From Alphaproteobacteria bacterium (lineage in GTDB: Bacteria; Pseudomonadota; Alphaproteobacteria; Micropepsales; Micropepsaceae), in NCBI GenBank assembly GCA_013389115.1, contig JACADY010000039.1:25192-89191 (forward strand): a DNA stretch of 64,000 nucleotides, given 5' to 3'. The position numbers were made by a program, and so were the translations under genes. Positions within the stretch are counted from its first letter, which is position 1. Each line of letters begins with the position of its first letter. A model generated the notes under the pieces. It saw only the letters and a list, made by a program, of their open reading frames with translations, did not search any database and had not been told where the DNA came from. Positions 7,218-19,247 of this stretch are shown one piece after another.

Positions 7218-9530
7218 ATGACGTCAGACCCTTTTGAGGATCCGCTCGACGAGGCGGCGGCGGCAATGGCCGCGCCAGTCGCGGAACCACGTTACCTGAC
7301 GAATCTGAACGAATCGCAGAAGGAGGCGGTGCTGGCGATCGACGGCCCCGTGCTCGTTCTGGCGGGCGCGGGCACGGGCAAGACCCGCGTCCTCACGACG
7401 AGGCTTGCGCATATCCTCGCCACACGCAGGGCCTGGCCGGGGCAGATCATGGCCGTCACCTTCACGAACAAGGCCGCGCGCGAGATGAAGGAGCGCATCG
7501 GCGCGCTCATCGGCGGCGTGGTTGAGGGGATGCAATGGCTTGGCACCTTCCATTCCATCGCGGCGAAGATTCTACGCCGTCACGCCGAACTTGTTGGCCT
7601 CAAAAGCAATTTCACCATTCTCGATGATGACGATCAGCTGCGCATTTTGAAGCAAATCATCGAAGCCGCGAACATCGATGAAAAGCGCTGGCCCGCGCGC
7701 GGGCTGCTCTCGCTCATCGATCGCTGGAAGAATCGCGCCCAACTGCCTGAACAGGTTCCCGCGGGCGAATCCCACGCCTATGCGAACGGCAAGGGCGCCG
7801 CGCTCTATGCGCAGTATCAAGAACGCCTGCGTCAGCTCAACGCCACGGATTTCGGCGATCTCCTGCTGCACAATATCCGCATCTTCAAAGAGCACGAGGA
7901 GATCCTAGCCGATTATCATCGGCGTTTCCTCTACATCCTCGTCGATGAGTATCAGGACACCAACGTTGCCCAGTATCTGTGGCTGCGCCTCCTCGCCTCC
8001 GAGCGGCGCAACATCTGCTGTGTCGGCGATGACGATCAGGCGATCTATGGCTGGCGCGGCGCGGAGGTGGATAACATCTTGCGTTTCGAGCGCGATTTCC
8101 CCGGCGCCCGGGTGATCAGGCTTGAGCTCAATTATCGCTCGACGCCCCATATTCTGGGTGCAGCCTCAGGGCTCATCGCCGCCAATCAGGGCCGCCTTGG
8201 CAAGACCTTGTGGACACCGCTGAACGAAGGCGAAAAGGTCCAGGTCAAGGGTTACTGGGATGGCGAGGAAGAGGCCCGCGCCATCGGCGAGGAGATCGAG
8301 GCAGTTCAGCGCGCAGGCTCCGCCCTGTCGGACATCGCCGTTCTCGTTCGCGCCTCGTTCCAGATGCGCGCCTTTGAAGAGCGCTTCCTCAATCTCGGCC
8401 TGCCCTATCGCGTCGTTGGCGGCCCGCGCTTCTATGAGCGCCAGGAAATCCGCGACGCGCTGGCCTATTTCCGCATTGTCGTGCAACCCGACGACGACCT
8501 CGCCTTTGAGCGCATCGTCAACAGGCCGAAGCGCGGCTTTGGCGAGACCTCGCAGCAGGCGCTGCACAAGACGGCAAGGCGCATGGGTGTGCCGCTCTTG
8601 CGCGCCGCGCGTTATCTCAGCGAAACGGAAGAGCTTCCCGGCAAGGCCCGCAATGCCTTGCAGACCCTCGTTGCCGCCATCGACCGCTGGGCCCAGGCCA
8701 AGGATGGCCTTCCCCACACCGAGCTTGCGGGCATCGTGCTCGAGGAGTCGGGCTATATCGAGATGTGGCAGCTCGACAAGAGCCCCGAGGCGCCCGGCCG
8801 CCTCGACAATCTGAAGGAACTCGTGCGCTCGATGGAAGAGTTCGAGAACCTGCAAGGCTTCCTTGAGCATGTCGCCCTCGTGATGGATATGGAGCAGCGC
8901 GACACCGCCGACCGCGTGACGCTGATGACGCTGCACGCAGCCAAGGGGCTCGAATTCGGCACCGTCTTTCTGCCCGGCTGGGAAGACGGGCTTTTCCCGC
9001 ATCAGCGTTCGCTCGATGAAAACGGCACCGCCGGCCTTGAGGAGGAGCGCCGCCTCGCCTATGTCGGCCTCACCCGCGCCCGCCGCAGCGCGCGCGTCTC
9101 CTTCGCCGCCAACCGGCGCACCTATGGCCAGTGGATGAGTTCGATCCCCTCGCGCTTCATTGCCGAACTGCCAAAGGAGCATATCGAGGTCGCGGAAATG
9201 GAAAGCCATTACGGCTATGCCGCCGACAGCCACCCGAGTCGCTGGGACAATGCCGCCTTCGGCAGCACCTATTCGAGCCCCGGCTGGCAGCGCGCGCGAT
9301 CCGCCGTGGAGCGCGGCATGGTCAAGACCCGCGGACCGCTGATCGAGGGCCATGCGGAGCTGATCGCGACTTCGACGCCGGGCGCCAGCCCCTTCGCGCG
9401 CGGCGATCGCGTGCAGCACGACCGCTTTGGTCGTGGCCGCGTGACCCATGTGGAGGGGAACAAGCTCACCGTCGAATTCGACAGCGGCGGCGAAAAGCGC
9501 GTCATCGCGAACTTCCTCAAGCCCGCATGA
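7218..9530 (+). CDS. uvrD: UvrD/PcrA-type ATP-dependent DNA helicase
   Basis: This superfamily 1A 3'-5' helicase acts in nucleotide excision and mismatch repair and clears stalled complexes. Its 770 residues show the motifs in order: LAGAGTGKTRVL (Walker A, near residue 50), FTNKAAREM (Ia), LVDEYQDTN (II), DDDQAIYGWRGA (III), ELNYRST (IV), TLHAAKGLEF (V) and YVGLTRAR (VI). The C-terminal end, GDRVQHDRFGRGRVTHVEG to IANFLKP, is the Tudor-like domain known from PcrA/UvrD. The ATG at 7218 is 95 bp from the divergent glnE-like start. The stop overlaps the prmA start (ATGA). uvrD and pcrA are hard to separate by sequence alone. Confidence 0.95.
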   Translation: MTSDPFEDPLDEAAAAMAAPVAEPRYLTNLNESQKEAVLAIDGPVLVLAGAGTGKTRVLTTRLAHILATRRAWPGQIMAVTFTNKAAREMKERIGALIGGVVEGMQWLGTFHSIAAKILRRHAELVGLKSNFTILDDDDQLRILKQIIEAANIDEKRWPARGLLSLIDRWKNRAQLPEQVPAGESHAYANGKGAALYAQYQERLRQLNATDFGDLLLHNIRIFKEHEEILADYHRRFLYILVDEYQDTNVAQYLWLRLLASERRNICCVGDDDQAIYGWRGAEVDNILRFERDFPGARVIRLELNYRSTPHILGAASGLIAANQGRLGKTLWTPLNEGEKVQVKGYWDGEEEARAIGEEIEAVQRAGSALSDIAVLVRASFQMRAFEERFLNLGLPYRVVGGPRFYERQEIRDALAYFRIVVQPDDDLAFERIVNRPKRGFGETSQQALHKTARRMGVPLLRAARYLSETEELPGKARNALQTLVAAIDRWAQAKDGLPHTELAGIVLEESGYIEMWQLDKSPEAPGRLDNLKELVRSMEEFENLQGFLEHVALVMDMEQRDTADRVTLMTLHAAKGLEFGTVFLPGWEDGLFPHQRSLDENGTAGLEEERRLAYVGLTRARRSARVSFAANRRTYGQWMSSIPSRFIAELPKEHIEVAEMESHYGYAADSHPSRWDNAAFGSTYSSPGWQRARSAVERGMVKTRGPLIEGHAELIATSTPGASPFARGDRVQHDRFGRGRVTHVEGNKLTVEFDSGGEKRVIANFLKPA

Positions 9531-10378
9531 GCGAAACGTTGTTCACTGCCCGTATCCGAGCAACCCTTGGCGAGGTTGACGGCTTGATGGCGGCCTGGGA
9601 GGAACTGGAGCCCGCGCCCCTCGCGGTCTCCGCCATCGAGGTTGCCGAGGACGATTGGCGCGTGGAGGCGCTCTATCGCGTATCCCCGGACAAGGACGTG
9701 CTCGCCCAAAGCCTGAAGCGCCCTGTCGATGTGAGCGGACTTCAGGATCAGAACTGGGTGAAGAAATCGCTGGACGGCTTGCGGCCCGTGCGCGCGGGGC
9801 GCTTTGTCATCCATGGCAGCCACGACAAGGACCAGATCCCGCCCAATCTCTGGCGCCTTGAGATCGAGGCGAGCCTCGCCTTCGGCACCGGTCATCACGG
9901 CACGACGCGCGGCTGTCTGCTTGCAATCGACGCGCTCCTGAAGCAGCGGCGCTTCCGCCGCCCCCTTGATGTGGGATGCGGCTCGGGCGTGCTGGGCTTG
10001 GCCGTGATACGCGCGCGCCACATCCGCGTGCGCGCAACCGACATCGACGGCGTTGCGGCCGCCGTCACCAATGCCAATGCAAAGGCGAACGGTCTTGGCC
10101 GCTGGATGCGCGCGGTGCGCGCCGACGGCTTGGCCCATCAAAGCATACGCGCGCATCGGCCCTACGACCTCATTCTCGCCAATATCCTTGCCCGCCCCTT
10201 GATCCGCCTGTCGGGCGACATTGAAAGGGCGGGCAGGAAAGGCACGGTCGTTGTGCTGGCAGGTTTACTCTCAACCCAGGCGCGCGCCGTCTTTGGCGCC
10301 TATCACGCAAAGGGTCACCGGCTCCTGCGCCGCCTCGTTTTGGGCGAATGGACGATCCTCATCCTTGAGCGGCGCTAA
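9527..10378 (+). CDS. prmA: Ribosomal protein L11 methyltransferase
   Basis: This 283-residue class I SAM methyltransferase trimethylates ribosomal protein L11. The N-terminal third is the L11-recognition ferredoxin-like domain. Then comes EASLAFGTGHHGTTRGCL, a hallmark of PrmA, SAM motif I PLDVGCGSGVLGL and LILANILARPL, the PrmA version of the NPPY region. The start is the ATG at 9527 overlapping the uvrD stop; open codons upstream lie inside uvrD. Methylation is not essential in studied bacteria. The overlap with uvrD implies coupled translation. Confidence 0.93.
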   Translation: MSETLFTARIRATLGEVDGLMAAWEELEPAPLAVSAIEVAEDDWRVEALYRVSPDKDVLAQSLKRPVDVSGLQDQNWVKKSLDGLRPVRAGRFVIHGSHDKDQIPPNLWRLEIEASLAFGTGHHGTTRGCLLAIDALLKQRRFRRPLDVGCGSGVLGLAVIRARHIRVRATDIDGVAAAVTNANAKANGLGRWMRAVRADGLAHQSIRAHRPYDLILANILARPLIRLSGDIERAGRKGTVVVLAGLLSTQARAVFGAYHAKGHRLLRRLVLGEWTILILERR

Positions 10379-10396
10379 GCCGTGATCGCTTCGCGC

Positions 10397-10579
10397 TTAA
10401 GTCTCGCGCGGAGGACGCAACACCATCAGCGCTGCCTCCACCCGTTTCCAGGTCGCGGCCTCTTCCTCTTTGCCCTGCTGCGCGCAAAGCCGGGCCCTTT
10501 GCGCTGCGACGAGGACGGCATCCTCTCCCCGCGCATTCTTCAGCCGCAACGCGTATTCGGCGATATCGGTTGTGTGCAT
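10397..10579 (-). CDS. Small conserved hypothetical protein, 60 aa
   Basis: This short helical protein begins MHTTDIAEYALRLKNARGED and is rich in Ala, Arg and Glu, including WKRVEAALMVLR at the end. It resembles small alphaproteobacterial proteins I recall of about 60 residues with a conserved aromatic near the start and a WxR(I/V) segment, but no function is known. Support comes mainly from a very strong ribosome site (AGGAGG, 9-10 bases before the ATG at 10579) and its location in an otherwise empty gap. It is on the minus strand between prmA and the peptidase gene, convergent with prmA. Confidence 0.6.
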   Translation of the reverse strand: MHTTDIAEYALRLKNARGEDAVLVAAQRARLCAQQGKEEEAATWKRVEAALMVLRPPRET

Positions 10580-10725
10580 GGTCGCTTTCCTCCTGGTGGT
10601 TTCCCCTTCAGGCACGGTGCGAGCGTCTATGATGGGGGTCTAGCGGCGGCAAATCAACCCGCGACAGCACTTTGCGCCCGCAAAGCCCATTGCCGCCCTC
10701 ACCATCCAAAGCTAGCTTCTCCTGC

Positions 10726-12558
10726 ATGCTAGCACGCCAACGTTTCCAGTCCTTCGATGATCCGGCCGGCGCCTCCGAAGGCGCGGGCCGCCTTGCAACC
10801 TTGCGTGCCGAATTGGCCCGCCGCAACCTTGATGGCTTCATCGTCCCCAGGGCCGATGAGCATCAGGGGGAATATGTGCCGCCGCATGCCGAGCGCCTGC
10901 GCTGGCTGACAGGGTTCGCAGGGTCTGCGGGCCTTGCCATCGTGCTCACGGACCGCGCCGCGATCTTCGTCGATGGCCGCTACACGCTTCAGGTCCGCGA
11001 TCAGGTCGATGTTTCGGCCTTTGAGCCGCTCCACCTTGTCGAGGAACCGCCGCATGAATGGCTGGCCCGCTGCGCAAAGCCTGGCCACCGCATCGGCTAT
11101 GATCCCTGGCTGCATACGCAATCGGGCATCGACTCGCTGAAAGAGGCGGTGGAGCGCGGCGGTGCCGCCCTTGTTCCGTGCACGGATAATCCTCTCGACG
11201 CCGTCTGGAAGGATCAGCCCGCCCCGCCGCTGAGCCCCGTTACCGTCTATGCCGAAGCGCTCGCGGGTGACACCTCCGCGGCAAAGCGCGGCCGCATCGC
11301 CGGCGACCTGGCAAAGGCGAAGGCCGGCGCGGCCGTCATCACTTTGCCCGAATCGATCTGTTGGCTGCTCAATGTCCGTGGCGGCGATGTTCCGCACACC
11401 CCTTTTGCGCTGTCCTTCGCCATTCTGCATGAATCAGGTGAGCTTGAATGGTTCATCGATGAGCGCAAGATTTCCAATGACGTGCGCGCCCACCTGGGTA
11501 ACGCGGTCGCTATTCGCCAGCCCGAAGCCTTTGCCGAACGCCTCGCAGGCCTGGGGCCGGGAAAGACGCGCGTGATCGCCGATCCGGCGACGGCGGCATC
11601 GGCCGTTTTCGATATTCTCGCACGATCAGGCGCCACCATCGTGAAGGCGCCCGATCCCTGTCTCCTGCCCAAGGCCTGCAAAAACGAGGCGGAGCTGTCG
11701 GGCATCCGCGCCGCGCATCTGCGGGACGGCGCCGCGCTCACGCGTTTCCTCGCCTGGGTCGCGCATGAGGGGAAGAAGGGCGGCCTCACCGAAATCGAGG
11801 CGACGAAGCGGCTGGAGGATTTCCGCGCCGAGACGGGGCGCCTCAAGGACCTCTCCTTCGATACGATCTCGGGCGCGGGCGCGAACGGCGCCATCGTCCA
11901 CTATCGTGTGACGAACAAGACGGACCGGCCGCTGAAACCGGGTGAACTTTTCCTCATCGACTCGGGCGGCCAGTATGAGGACGGCACCACCGATGTGACC
12001 CGCACCATCGCGATCGGCACGCCGAGTGATGAACAGCGCCGCTGCTTCACACTCGTGCTCAAGGGTCATATCGCGCTTGCCATGGCGCGTTTCCCGGAAG
12101 GCACGACTGGCGCCCAACTCGATGCCCTCGCGCGGCTGCCGCTCTGGCAGGCGGGCCTTGATTACGACCACGGCACGGGCCATGGCGTTGGCCATTTCCT
12201 CTCCGTGCATGAAGGCCCGCAGAACATTTCCAAGCGCGGCCACACCACCCCCTTGAAGACGGGCATGGTCTGCTCGAATGAGCCGGGCTACTACAAGACG
12301 GGCGCGTTCGGCATCCGCATCGAGAACCTCATCGCCGTCAAGCCGCCCGAGGCTATCGCGGGCGGCGAGCGGCCGATGCACAGCTTTGAAACGCTAACCC
12401 TTGCCCCTATCGACCTCGCGCTCATCGACCTTGCGCTCCTGACGCAGGCAGAGCGCGCATGGCTGAACACCTACCACGCGCGTGTTCGCGAATGCCTGAC
12501 ACCGCATGTCGACGCCACGACCGCAGCCTGGCTCGAAATCGCAACCGGGCCCCTCTGA
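10726..12558 (+). CDS. Aminopeptidase P family protein (M24B)
   Basis: This cytosolic Xaa-Pro aminopeptidase removes an N-terminal residue preceding proline. It has 610 residues, the length of the large three-domain form seen in eukaryotic XPNPEP1 and many alphaproteobacteria: two creatinase-like N-terminal domains, then the pita-bread catalytic domain. Metal ligands are visible: FLIDSGGQYEDGTTDVTRT (two aspartates), DHGTGHGVGHFLSVHEGP (histidine), SNEPGYYK (glutamate) and FGIRIENLI (glutamate). I place the start at the ATG at 10726 (MLARQRFQSFDD). The ribosome site is weak, so nearby alternatives are possible. The VOC gene follows 12 bp downstream. Confidence 0.93.
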   Translation: MLARQRFQSFDDPAGASEGAGRLATLRAELARRNLDGFIVPRADEHQGEYVPPHAERLRWLTGFAGSAGLAIVLTDRAAIFVDGRYTLQVRDQVDVSAFEPLHLVEEPPHEWLARCAKPGHRIGYDPWLHTQSGIDSLKEAVERGGAALVPCTDNPLDAVWKDQPAPPLSPVTVYAEALAGDTSAAKRGRIAGDLAKAKAGAAVITLPESICWLLNVRGGDVPHTPFALSFAILHESGELEWFIDERKISNDVRAHLGNAVAIRQPEAFAERLAGLGPGKTRVIADPATAASAVFDILARSGATIVKAPDPCLLPKACKNEAELSGIRAAHLRDGAALTRFLAWVAHEGKKGGLTEIEATKRLEDFRAETGRLKDLSFDTISGAGANGAIVHYRVTNKTDRPLKPGELFLIDSGGQYEDGTTDVTRTIAIGTPSDEQRRCFTLVLKGHIALAMARFPEGTTGAQLDALARLPLWQAGLDYDHGTGHGVGHFLSVHEGPQNISKRGHTTPLKTGMVCSNEPGYYKTGAFGIRIENLIAVKPPEAIAGGERPMHSFETLTLAPIDLALIDLALLTQAERAWLNTYHARVRECLTPHVDATTAAWLEIATGPL

Positions 12559-12570
12559 AGGACGGACGCA

Positions 12571-13428
12571 ATGACGGCGCCCTTGAATGCTTTCGACCAC
12601 GCGGTGATCGCCGTGCGCGACCTGAAGGCGGCCAGCCGCGACTTCGAGCGCATGGGTTTTCGCCTCACGCCTGAAGCGGAGCATGAGGGCATAGGCACTG
12701 CCAATCGCTGCATCATGTTTCCCGGCACCTATATCGAGCTGCTTGGGGTCACCGATCCGCAAAAAGCATCGACGCGTCTCATCGCGGCACTCGCGGATCG
12801 CGGCGATGGCGGCATCGGCCTTGCCTATGCATCGGCGAATGCGGACGCAACCGCCGCCGCGCTCATGGACGCGGGGCTCGCCATCGATGGTCCTGCCGAT
12901 TTGAGCCGTCCGCTCGACCTTGATGGTGAGCGCAACGTCGTGCGGTTCCGCAACATCCGATTGCCCGATCTGCCGCCGGCATCGATCGCACAATTCACCT
13001 GCCACCATGTGACGCCCGAGCTCACCCGCGCGCGCCACGAATGGGAGCTGCACGCCAACGGCGCCGACGGGCTTGCCGAAATCGTGCTCTCGGCCGAGGA
13101 GCCATCGCAACTGCGCGCGCCCTATGCCCGCCTCTTCGGCGAGGCGCGCCTGCGCGAAGCACCACACGGCTTTGTCGTGCGCTTGGAAAACATGGCCATC
13201 GCGGTCATGACGCCCGTTGGGATCGAGACGCGCCTGACCGTGAAGGGCGCGCGCAATCAGCCCTCGCCGCCGGCGATTGCCGCGCTCTCGATCCGCGTCA
13301 AGGAAGTGGACGCGGCGGGCGCCATGCTCGATGCCGCGGGCCCTGATCCGATCGAGACGCCCCATGGCCTCATCCTACCCGCCGGCCGGGCCCACGGCCT
13401 TGCGCTTGAGTTCATCTCATCGCATTGA
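12571..13428 (+). CDS. VOC (glyoxalase-like) family protein
   Basis: This 285-residue protein consists of two paired beta-alpha-beta-beta-beta modules. It starts FDHAVIAVRDLKAASRDFER, the usual first module with a histidine metal ligand, and has CIMFPGTYIELLGV, in which the glutamate of YIELLG is the second expected ligand. The length and the mid-protein strand FTCHHVTPELTRARHEW match the glyoxalase-like domain family PF13468. Metal-dependent isomerase, dioxygenase or unrelated activity are all possible. It lies 12 bp after the aminopeptidase gene and probably shares its transcript. Confidence 0.85.
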   Translation: MTAPLNAFDHAVIAVRDLKAASRDFERMGFRLTPEAEHEGIGTANRCIMFPGTYIELLGVTDPQKASTRLIAALADRGDGGIGLAYASANADATAAALMDAGLAIDGPADLSRPLDLDGERNVVRFRNIRLPDLPPASIAQFTCHHVTPELTRARHEWELHANGADGLAEIVLSAEEPSQLRAPYARLFGEARLREAPHGFVVRLENMAIAVMTPVGIETRLTVKGARNQPSPPAIAALSIRVKEVDAAGAMLDAAGPDPIETPHGLILPAGRAHGLALEFISSH

Positions 13429-13468
13429 ATGAGGGGTCGGCTCTGCCCCTGTTCTTGCGATGCGCAAG

Positions 13469-13570
13469 CCCTCACCCTTCGCGGCTCGAAAGGGCTCGCT
13501 CCTCTGGGTGAGGGCTGATGGAAAAAGCCTCATCCTGAGGCGGCCGCGTTCGCGGCCCTCGAAGGATGAA
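13469..13570. repeat. Dispersed intergenic repeat, family 1, copy 2 (two stems)
   Basis: The gap between the VOC gene and ligA holds two related inverted elements. The first (13469-13514) pairs CCCTCACCC with GGGTGAGGG across 28 bases. The second (13528-13570) runs CCTCATCCTGAGGCGGCCGC to CCTCGAAGGATGAA and closely matches 4083-4128. The elements sit between convergent genes. Confidence 0.75.
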
Positions 13571-13576
13571 GTCCCC

Positions 13577-17346
<3,770 letters not shown>

Positions 17347-17397
17347 GGGCTGTGGCTGTGGCCGCCCCTTGAAAGGTTGGAGCAATGTACGAACGAG

Positions 17398-17478
17398 TGG
17401 GTATCGGTTTTCCGCACGTTGCGACAATACAAAAGATAGCGAGGCGTGACGATACCGATTGAGGGCGAGGCTGCTCTA
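17398..17478. repeat. Dispersed intergenic repeat, family 2, copy 1 (bamD-recN gap)
   Basis: This ~80-bp element begins GGGTATCGGTTTTCCGC and continues GTTGCGACAATACA, ending GGCGAGGCTGCTCTAG just at the bamD 3' end. A second copy lies at 18457-18541 on the other side of bamD in the same orientation. It contains partly complementary ends (TATCGGT and ACCGAT). Similar TTTTCCGC...GTTGCGACAA elements are, as I recall, common between genes in alphaproteobacteria. Confidence 0.7.
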
Positions 17479-18312
17479 GAAAACGGAACTGAACGCCTTG
17501 CTGATCCACGAGCCTTCGTCCTGCTCCGGTGCCAGGTTCTGGCCTGCGAGCAGCGCATAGGACTCTTCATACCATTCACTGCCCGGGAAATTATAGCCGA
17601 GCACGGCCGCCGAGGTCTGCGCTTCCTTCGTGAGGCCCATCGCTAGATAGCACTCCGTCAGCCGGTGCAGCGCCTCCGGCGTGTGCGTCGTCGTCTGGAA
17701 ATTCTCAAGCACGGTGCGGAACCGGTTGATGGCGGCGACGAATTGCTGGCGCTGCATGTAGTAGCGCCCGATCGCCATTTCCTTGCCCGCGAGGTGATCG
17801 CGGGTGAGGTCGATCTTGAGCCGCGCGTCGCGCGCATACTCAGAATCGGGGAAACGCTGAACCACCTCATTGAGCGAGGCGAGCGCAAGCTGCGTCGTGC
17901 GCTGGTCGCGGCCGACATCGGTGATCTGCTCATAAAGCGAGATCGCCTTGAGATAATAGGCATAGGCGACATCCTTGTTTCCGGGATGCAGCACGATGAA
18001 GCGCTCGGCCGAAAGGATCGCCTGATCGTATTTGTTCGCTTGATAGTTGCAGAACGCCGACATCAGCATCGCGCGGCGCGCCCAGCTTGAATAGGGATGC
18101 TGGCGCTCGACCTCGTCGAACATCTTGGCAGCCTCCGCCCAGTTCTCCCTGTCGAGCTGCTTCACCGCTTCGTTGTAGAGACCCTCGACGGGACGCTCGA
18201 CGTAAGGCAGCTCTTTGCTGTCCCCAGCGCAGGCTGTCAGCGCAAAAGCAGAGAGCACGATGGCGGCGGCAAAGAGCGCACGCCAAACCTTGATGACGGC
18301 ATGACCTGACAT
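17476..18312 (-). CDS. bamD: Outer-membrane assembly lipoprotein BamD
   Basis: BamD is the essential lipoprotein of the BAM complex that inserts beta-barrel proteins into the outer membrane. It has 278 residues with signal segment LFAAAIVLSAFALTACAG; the LTAC lipobox gives a lipidated cysteine near residue 24. TPR-like helices follow: YNEAVKQLDRENWAEAAKMF, HPYSSWARRAMLMSAFCNYQ and HPGNKDVAYAYYLKAISLYE are standard BamD segments. The start is the ATG at 18312 (MSGHAVIKVW). The open stretch upstream crosses repeat DNA and is rejected. It is flanked by two copies of the same intergenic repeat. Confidence 0.95.
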   Translation of the reverse strand: MSGHAVIKVWRALFAAAIVLSAFALTACAGDSKELPYVERPVEGLYNEAVKQLDRENWAEAAKMFDEVERQHPYSSWARRAMLMSAFCNYQANKYDQAILSAERFIVLHPGNKDVAYAYYLKAISLYEQITDVGRDQRTTQLALASLNEVVQRFPDSEYARDARLKIDLTRDHLAGKEMAIGRYYMQRQQFVAAINRFRTVLENFQTTTHTPEALHRLTECYLAMGLTKEAQTSAAVLGYNFPGSEWYEESYALLAGQNLAPEQDEGSWISKAFSSVF

Positions 18313-18724
18313 GAACACGGGTTCACCCTTGTAAGGCGGGGGCGTAAGCTTCGCAGATAAGACAAGCCATGACTGACGCGTCCATGCAAGGGCGTCGTTG
18401 ATGGGACGTCTTCCAGAGCCACGTGCGCAAAAAGCATGTCCACGCGAAGGCGGGGATGGGTACCGGTTTTCCGCCAAACGTTGCGACAATACAGAAACAT
18501 AGAGTGGCGTGCCGACTCTGACTGAAGGCGAGGCCGCTCCAGTGAAGTCGCGCAGTTATCGCCACAGGAGCCACATTAATAAACCTCAACCTTGTCATGG
18601 TTACAGGTCGAAATTACGCGGGTTCTGATCACGCTTGGTTGTTTTGTGCAGATGCTGCATTGCGCAAAAGGCCGCTCGCGGCTTTAGTGCGGCAAAGCGC
18701 ATTGAAATCGGATGAGGGGGATCA
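18313..18724. other. 412-bp gene-free gap between bamD and the XRE regulator
   Basis: Divergent genes flank this stretch, so it should hold two promoters. It contains the family 2 repeat (18457-18541) and an AT-richer stretch near 18570-18650, just upstream of the regulator. I see no protein-coding frame with a credible start and no convincing -35/-10 pair. Confidence 0.5.
18457..18541. repeat. Dispersed intergenic repeat, family 2, copy 2 (upstream of bamD)
   Basis: TGGGTACCGGTTTTCCGCC is followed by ACGTTGCGACAATACAGAAA and ends GGCGAGGCCGCTCCAG. It aligns along its whole length with 17398-17478, with a few substitutions and short gaps. The two copies bracket bamD in direct orientation. 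Confidence 0.7.
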
Positions 18725-19237
18725 ATGCGCATTGGTCCCCTGCGTAACGTCATCGAGGAGTTGAGCGTGGACCAATTGACGCAAAAAGGGGCTCGGCTTG
18801 CAAAACGTGTCGATGAGCATGTGGGTGAGCGCATACGCCTGCGCCGCACGATGCTGGGCTTCACGCAGGAGCAGCTCGCCGCCGTCTTGGATATCTCCTA
18901 CCAGCAAGTTCAGAAATACGAGACGGGCGCCAACCGCGTGAGTGCGGGACGGCTCTACGAGATCGCGTCCCATCTCGATGTGGAGATGGGCTATTTCTTT
19001 GAGGGCCTCGCGCCGACCGCGCGCAGCGGCCCGCTTCCCCATGGCGGCCGCAATCGCGTGACGATTGAGCTTGTCCGCAACTTTTCAGGCATAGCCGACG
19101 GGGACGTGCGCAATGCCGTCTCGACGCTGGTGAAGGTGCTCGCGAACCCCGGCGAAGCCGAACCGGTTTCAGCGGCGCAGCGTGACCTTGCCGCGCTCGC
19201 AGGTGCTGGCGACGTGCTGCCTGAAAAGGACGAGTAG
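18725..19237 (+). CDS. PraR-like XRE-family transcriptional regulator
   Basis: The 170-residue protein has a Cro/C1 helix-turn-helix at about residues 34-90: VGERIRLRRTMLGFTQEQLA, ISYQQVQKYETGANRVSAGR and LYEIASHLDVEMGYFFEG. These match the PraR-type regulators of rhizobia, which control quorum-sensing and surface genes and repress themselves. The C-terminal 70 residues are less conserved and contain a second helical part. GAGGGGG lies 4-5 bases before the ATG at 18725. The gene is on the opposite strand to the surrounding envelope cluster, ending 10 bp from the convergent lpxC stop and divergent from bamD. Its targets are unknown. Confidence 0.85.
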   Translation: MRIGPLRNVIEELSVDQLTQKGARLAKRVDEHVGERIRLRRTMLGFTQEQLAAVLDISYQQVQKYETGANRVSAGRLYEIASHLDVEMGYFFEGLAPTARSGPLPHGGRNRVTIELVRNFSGIADGDVRNAVSTLVKVLANPGEAEPVSAAQRDLAALAGAGDVLPEKDE

Positions 19238-19247
19238 GTTTAGGGAA

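Noticed and set aside
8166..9449. 427-codon open frame opposite uvrD
   Set aside because: It lies wholly inside a well-supported helicase gene, and its composition is typical of antisense frames in GC-rich DNA.
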